A DNA stretch of 8,733 nucleotides. Origin: Alistipes sp. GTDB taxonomy: Bacteria > Bacteroidota > Bacteroidia > Bacteroidales > Rikenellaceae. The notes under the pieces are model-generated. The model saw only the letters and a list, made by a program, of their open reading frames with translations, was not told the origin of the DNA and did not search any database. The stretch lies in contig JAQUZZ010000041.1 in assembly GCA_028691095.1 (NCBI GenBank), positions 1 through 8,733 of the forward strand, in the 5' to 3' direction. The translations under genes and the position numbers were made by a program. Every line of letters begins with the position of its first letter. Position 1 is the first letter of the stretch. This document shows positions 6,901 to 8,733 of this stretch, piece after piece.

Positions 6901-7225
6901 TCTCGTCCAATTTCTCCTCGATCTTACGGTCGATTTCGGTGGTCAGCGTATCAATCTGTTTGGAGATCCGCGCCTTCTCGTCCAAGGTCGTATCGACATT
7001 CTCCAACTGCTCCTTCAGTTCGACGATCTGCTGCTCCTCGGCACTGATATACTGTGCAATGGCCGCCTTGAGTGCTTCGCTGTGCGCACGCAACTCATCG
7101 TTGGTCAACTTCTCAATCGAGGGATATATCTCTATGATGCGATCCACATAAGGTTGAATCACCTTACGATCCTTCTCGCTCTTGGTGCCAAAAAACAGCT
7201 TGATTAAACCTGCTACTACATTCAT
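3920..7225 (-). CDS. secA: Preprotein translocase ATPase SecA
   Basis: SecA is the motor ATPase that drives unfolded precursors through SecYEG at the inner membrane. At 1101 residues it is about 200 longer than E. coli SecA. Visible motifs are Walker A MATGEGKT (193-200), Walker B IVDEVD (299-304), MTGTAETEA (572-580), [12 protein letters not shown] (684-695), motif [13 protein letters not shown] (723-733) and the scaffold-helix region around [22 protein letters not shown] (956-977). The C-terminal zinc/SecB-binding tail has Cys1084, Cys1086, Cys1095 and His1096. Extra length lies in a charged, probably coiled-coil insert (about 57-108), a second insert ending in [11 protein letters not shown] (about 127-176), and an enlarged preprotein-crosslinking region (about 320-470). 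An Ala/Pro-rich linker (1028-1075) precedes the tail. Such inserts are familiar in Bacteroidetes SecA. ATG 7225 gives the expected short amphipathic N-terminus. It shares its strand with the DUF2851 gene 207 bp upstream; no clear promoter is visible. Confidence 0.98.
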   Translation of the reverse strand: MNVVAGLIKLFFGTKSEKDRKVIQPYVDRIIEIYPSIEKLTNDELRAHSEALKAAIAQYISAEEQQIVELKEQLENVDTTLDEKARISKQIDTLTTEIDRKIEEKLDEILPEAFAIVKDTARRFAQNEEVVVTATQFDRDLAASKDFVRIEGDQAIYANHWLAGGNTIHWDMVHYDCQLFGGVVLHKGNIAEMATGEGKTLVATLPVFLNALAGKGVHVVTVNDYLARRDSEWMGPLYEFHGLSVDCIDRHQPNSAARRKAYLSDITFGTNNEFGFDYLRDNMSFSPEDLVQRKHHYAIVDEVDSVLIDDARTPLIIAGPVNKGDDQMFEQYRGAVENLFNLQRNLVTQLVAEAKKLIAEGKTEEGGILLYRAHKGLPKYKPLIKYLSEQGMKALMQKTENVYMQDNNKRMPEIVDDLYFVIDEKLNAVELQDKGQEVLSKSVNEDKFFVLPDMGSIMADIEKSSMTLEEKAAKKDEVFNDYAIRAERLHTVNQLLKAYSMFERDTEYVVIENKVKIVDEQTGRIMEGRRYSDGLHQAIEAKERVKVEAATQTVATVTLQNYFRMYHKLAGMTGTAETEASELWNIYKLDVMVIPTNRPVIRDDKDDVIYKTKREKYNAVIDEIVQLVGAGRPVLVGTTSVEISELLSRMLKLRGIKHNVLNAKQHQMEAQIVAEAGRQGQVTIATNMAGRGTDIKLTAEVKAAGGLAIIGTERHESRRVDRQLRGRAGRQGDPGSSLFFVSLEDNLMRLFGSERIAGLMDKMGLKEGEVIQAGMMSRAIERAQRKVEENNFGIRKRLLEYDDVMNAQREVIYTRRRHAVYGERIEVDLNNIMVDFAENFVENHREEEFDDFKMELIRQIAVQPSFDEAQFQSAKHEELVDLLVKDLQNAYTRRIAAIATMASPVIRNVYETKGDQVETIYVPVSDGRRVFNVSVNLKKAYDSQCKEIFKSYCKVLMLLTIDEDWKEHLREMDDLRQSVQNASYEQKDPLLIYKFESYNLFTRMLEKSNREILASMFKAFIPVRENPQGAPTAAASPAAVREPRTDMSRMQTSRELSASGGGAEAPSKPMPVHVEKRVGRNDPCPCGSGKKYKHCHGKLEA

Positions 7226-7432
7226 ACAAAATCTATTTTAGACAATTTAGGTTCGGCTGTGGTCGTCCCCGTTGCTTTCCCCCAACAGCGACGCACACAC
7301 CCCTGAAGCTCTCTTCCACTCAAGAACTCCCGAATTTAGCGTGTAAATGTAAGATTTTTTATTGAGAATTTGGTACTTTTCCGCTATTTTTCTCATTTTC
7401 ACTCTGACAGCACTCGAACAGAACAAGTCCGA
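7226..7432 (-). promoter_or_regulatory. secA upstream region, promoter not resolved
   Basis: This 207-bp gap between the DUF2851 stop and secA is AT-rich in its upstream half (about 7330-7400). I find no exact TAnnTTTG on the secA strand. Near matches are TACATTTA (7352-7345) and TAAATTCG (7338-7331), each with one fixed base wrong. No terminator with a T tract follows the DUF2851 gene, so read-through into secA is possible. An imperfect 11-bp tandem repeat lies at 7400-7421. Confidence 0.3.
7400..7421. repeat. Imperfect 11-bp tandem repeat just beyond the DUF2851 stop
   Basis: CACTCTGACAG (7400-7410) is followed directly by CACTCGAACAG (7411-7421), with 9 of 11 bases identical. It may be an operator-like site or chance. 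Confidence 0.5.
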
Positions 7433-8722
7433 TCAATGAGCTACCGCACACAATTCGAGACGGCCGACCGGGCATTCGGCACAGCGGTGTGGCTCACAAT
7501 AGGCGCGCGAAAGCTGCAAGACCCCCTGTGAAAAGAAGGCACTATCGACCTCAACCCCTGCGGAACGCCAACGCTGAACAAACCGATTCTCCTCGGCGGG
7601 CAACTCCTCCAACATCTCCAAGGCTCGATCACACAGATCGGGATCGCCGGTCGTGGTGCCGTAGGCAAACAGCGTGGGTGACACCACATTGATGAGCAGA
7701 TTGTCGAGCATCGTCTCCCCGAAACTCTTCGTCCCGTAGCGGCTCTGGCTGCCCAATCCGTAATGGGTACACCAATACTCCGAAGCCGTCACCGAGAAGA
7801 GCGTGTGCAGCTCCTCCAAGGTTTTGCAACGCAACACACGAGAGAACAGAAACTCTTTGGAAGCCAGCAGGGCGGCCAACTGTGCCAAGCGGATGGTGGT
7901 GAAATTGGTAGGACGCTGTGGCCCTGTCATCTCACGTCGCCAAGCCGAGGGATACATCGGCACGATCTCAAACCGGCGACGCAAATGAGCAAACTCCTCG
8001 CGCAGTTGCCGCGTATACCCATCCTGAAACTCCACCTCCAGCAATCCCGCGCTTCCCAACAGCAACGCCTCAACCGAAGGGAGAGACTCTCTGACCCGAC
8101 AGATCTGGGCATAACGCACCGTGTGCGCCAACTGTTCATAGGGACGTTGATGGACTCCACGACCCATGGCGCGGAACAACGTCACATAGAAGGCCTCGTT
8201 CCAATCGTTGCCCGCGGCACGATAACGCTCCAGAAAATCGTGATACTTGCGCTCCATGCGTTCCACCGCAAGATTGGTAATCAGATGATCCTGCTCGATC
8301 GGTTTCATGGCGGCAAGCGTTCGCCCGCAACTTCCTTGGGTTCCCCTCTCCAGCAACTCATTGTAGCGATCCATCAACCCCTCCGGCAGACGCATCACCA
8401 CGGTAGGGATCACCGTACCGTCCATCCGACAGATCACGGCATCCTCCTCCAAAACCACATGCAACACACAACTATCATACTGCGGATCGACATGATGAAG
8501 ATGAACGCGCCAATCCGAAGCGTGCGCATGAAAAGCCACCGAACCCACCACCTGCGTTCCCTTCCACTCCAGGGCTGCATCCACCTGATCCACACCCCCC
8601 TCTATCGGGTTTGCCGACCCGCTACGCAAAATCTGCAAGGTGGCGGGTTCAAATCCGGTGTACAAGTGATGATTCCAAGCCAAACGCATCAGCGCCTCGG
8701 GCTTCTCGGCACAGGGTTCCAT
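7433..8722 (-). CDS. DUF2851 family protein, function unknown
   Basis: From ATG 8722 this protein has 429 residues, close to the family's usual length. It fits the Bacteroidetes family DUF2851. The N-terminal LMRLAWNHHLY (11-21) matches the family's opening helix. The region GSVAFHAHASDWRVHLHHVDPQYDSCVLHVV (60-90; written here only as a landmark) has the family's SDW, HxH and YDxxxLHVV pattern. The C-terminus has the Cys cluster YCEPHRCAECPVG (408-420), with Cys409, Cys414, Cys417 and a further Cys425, which could bind metal. No signal peptide is visible, so it is probably cytoplasmic. Two spots differ from the usual family pattern: GPDF appears as GVDQ (43-46) and VEIH as VAFH (62-65). The frame stays open upstream of ATG 8722 to the edge, so a start outside the window is possible, though the family alignment favours a start here or at Met12. 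Its neighbour is secA downstream on the same strand. Confidence 0.88.
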   Translation of the reverse strand: MEPCAEKPEALMRLAWNHHLYTGFEPATLQILRSGSANPIEGGVDQVDAALEWKGTQVVGSVAFHAHASDWRVHLHHVDPQYDSCVLHVVLEEDAVICRMDGTVIPTVVMRLPEGLMDRYNELLERGTQGSCGRTLAAMKPIEQDHLITNLAVERMERKYHDFLERYRAAGNDWNEAFYVTLFRAMGRGVHQRPYEQLAHTVRYAQICRVRESLPSVEALLLGSAGLLEVEFQDGYTRQLREEFAHLRRRFEIVPMYPSAWRREMTGPQRPTNFTTIRLAQLAALLASKEFLFSRVLRCKTLEELHTLFSVTASEYWCTHYGLGSQSRYGTKSFGETMLDNLLINVVSPTLFAYGTTTGDPDLCDRALEMLEELPAEENRFVQRWRSAGVEVDSAFFSQGVLQLSRAYCEPHRCAECPVGRLELCAVAH

Positions 8723-8733
8723 AGAGCGGTAAG

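Noticed and set aside
4322..7207. A 961-codon open frame on the plus strand, opposite secA
   Set aside because: Its translation is rich in His, Leu, Gln and Arg and has no domain pattern. It is fully antisense to an unmistakable SecA. Such long mirror frames arise when the real gene avoids codons whose complements are stops.
7227..7235. TAGATTTTG next to the secA ATG as a -7 element
   Set aside because: It has three instead of two bases between TA and TTTG and lies one base from the start codon, so transcription would begin inside the gene.
1..8733. CRISPR arrays, insertion sequences, phage or toxin-antitoxin genes
   Set aside because: No regularly spaced repeats, transposase motifs, terminal inverted repeats or small paired genes of those types are visible; the window reads as ordinary chromosomal genes.

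Overview
The window looks like core chromosome of an anaerobic gut-type member of the Bacteroidales. The GC content of the genes and the protein set suggest an Alistipes/Rikenellaceae-like organism, but the genus is an inference. Supporting signs are a long (~1100-residue) SecA with inserts typical of Bacteroidetes, two families largely confined to that phylum (DUF4294 and DUF2851), a pyrophosphate-type phosphofructokinase, a flavodiiron protein, and intergenic matches to the Bacteroidetes -7 promoter element TAnnTTTG. There is no insertion sequence, phage gene, CRISPR array, tRNA or rRNA that I can recognise.

Layout, left to right. Positions 1-277 are AT-rich. They hold the first 14 codons of a leftward gene that runs off the edge, two back-to-back -7 promoter elements, and a possible small structured RNA (about 130-263, rightward) that ends in a bidirectional terminator. 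That terminator also closes the leftward phosphofructokinase gene (278-1513). This gene has a ~110-nt leader with direct repeats and competing hairpins, and a promoter at about 1632-1666. Next comes the leftward flavodiiron protein gene fprA (1710-2906). Divergent from it is a rightward secreted DUF4294 protein (3008-3592). A hairpin-rich, C-rich gap (3593-3844) and a near-perfect bidirectional terminator (3845-3893) separate that gene from the convergent leftward secA (3920-7225). A 207-bp gap with no clear promoter leads to a leftward DUF2851 gene (7433-8722) that reaches almost to the right edge.

The genes are mostly separate transcription units with household roles: glycolysis/gluconeogenesis with PPi, oxygen or NO detoxification, protein export, and two conserved proteins of unknown function. 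They do not form an obvious operon or defence system.

The items most worth a second look are the candidate small RNA at the left, the A6 tract at the start of the DUF4294 gene (one extra A would give a textbook signal peptide), the structured leader of the phosphofructokinase gene, and the loss of normally conserved residues in the DUF2851 protein.
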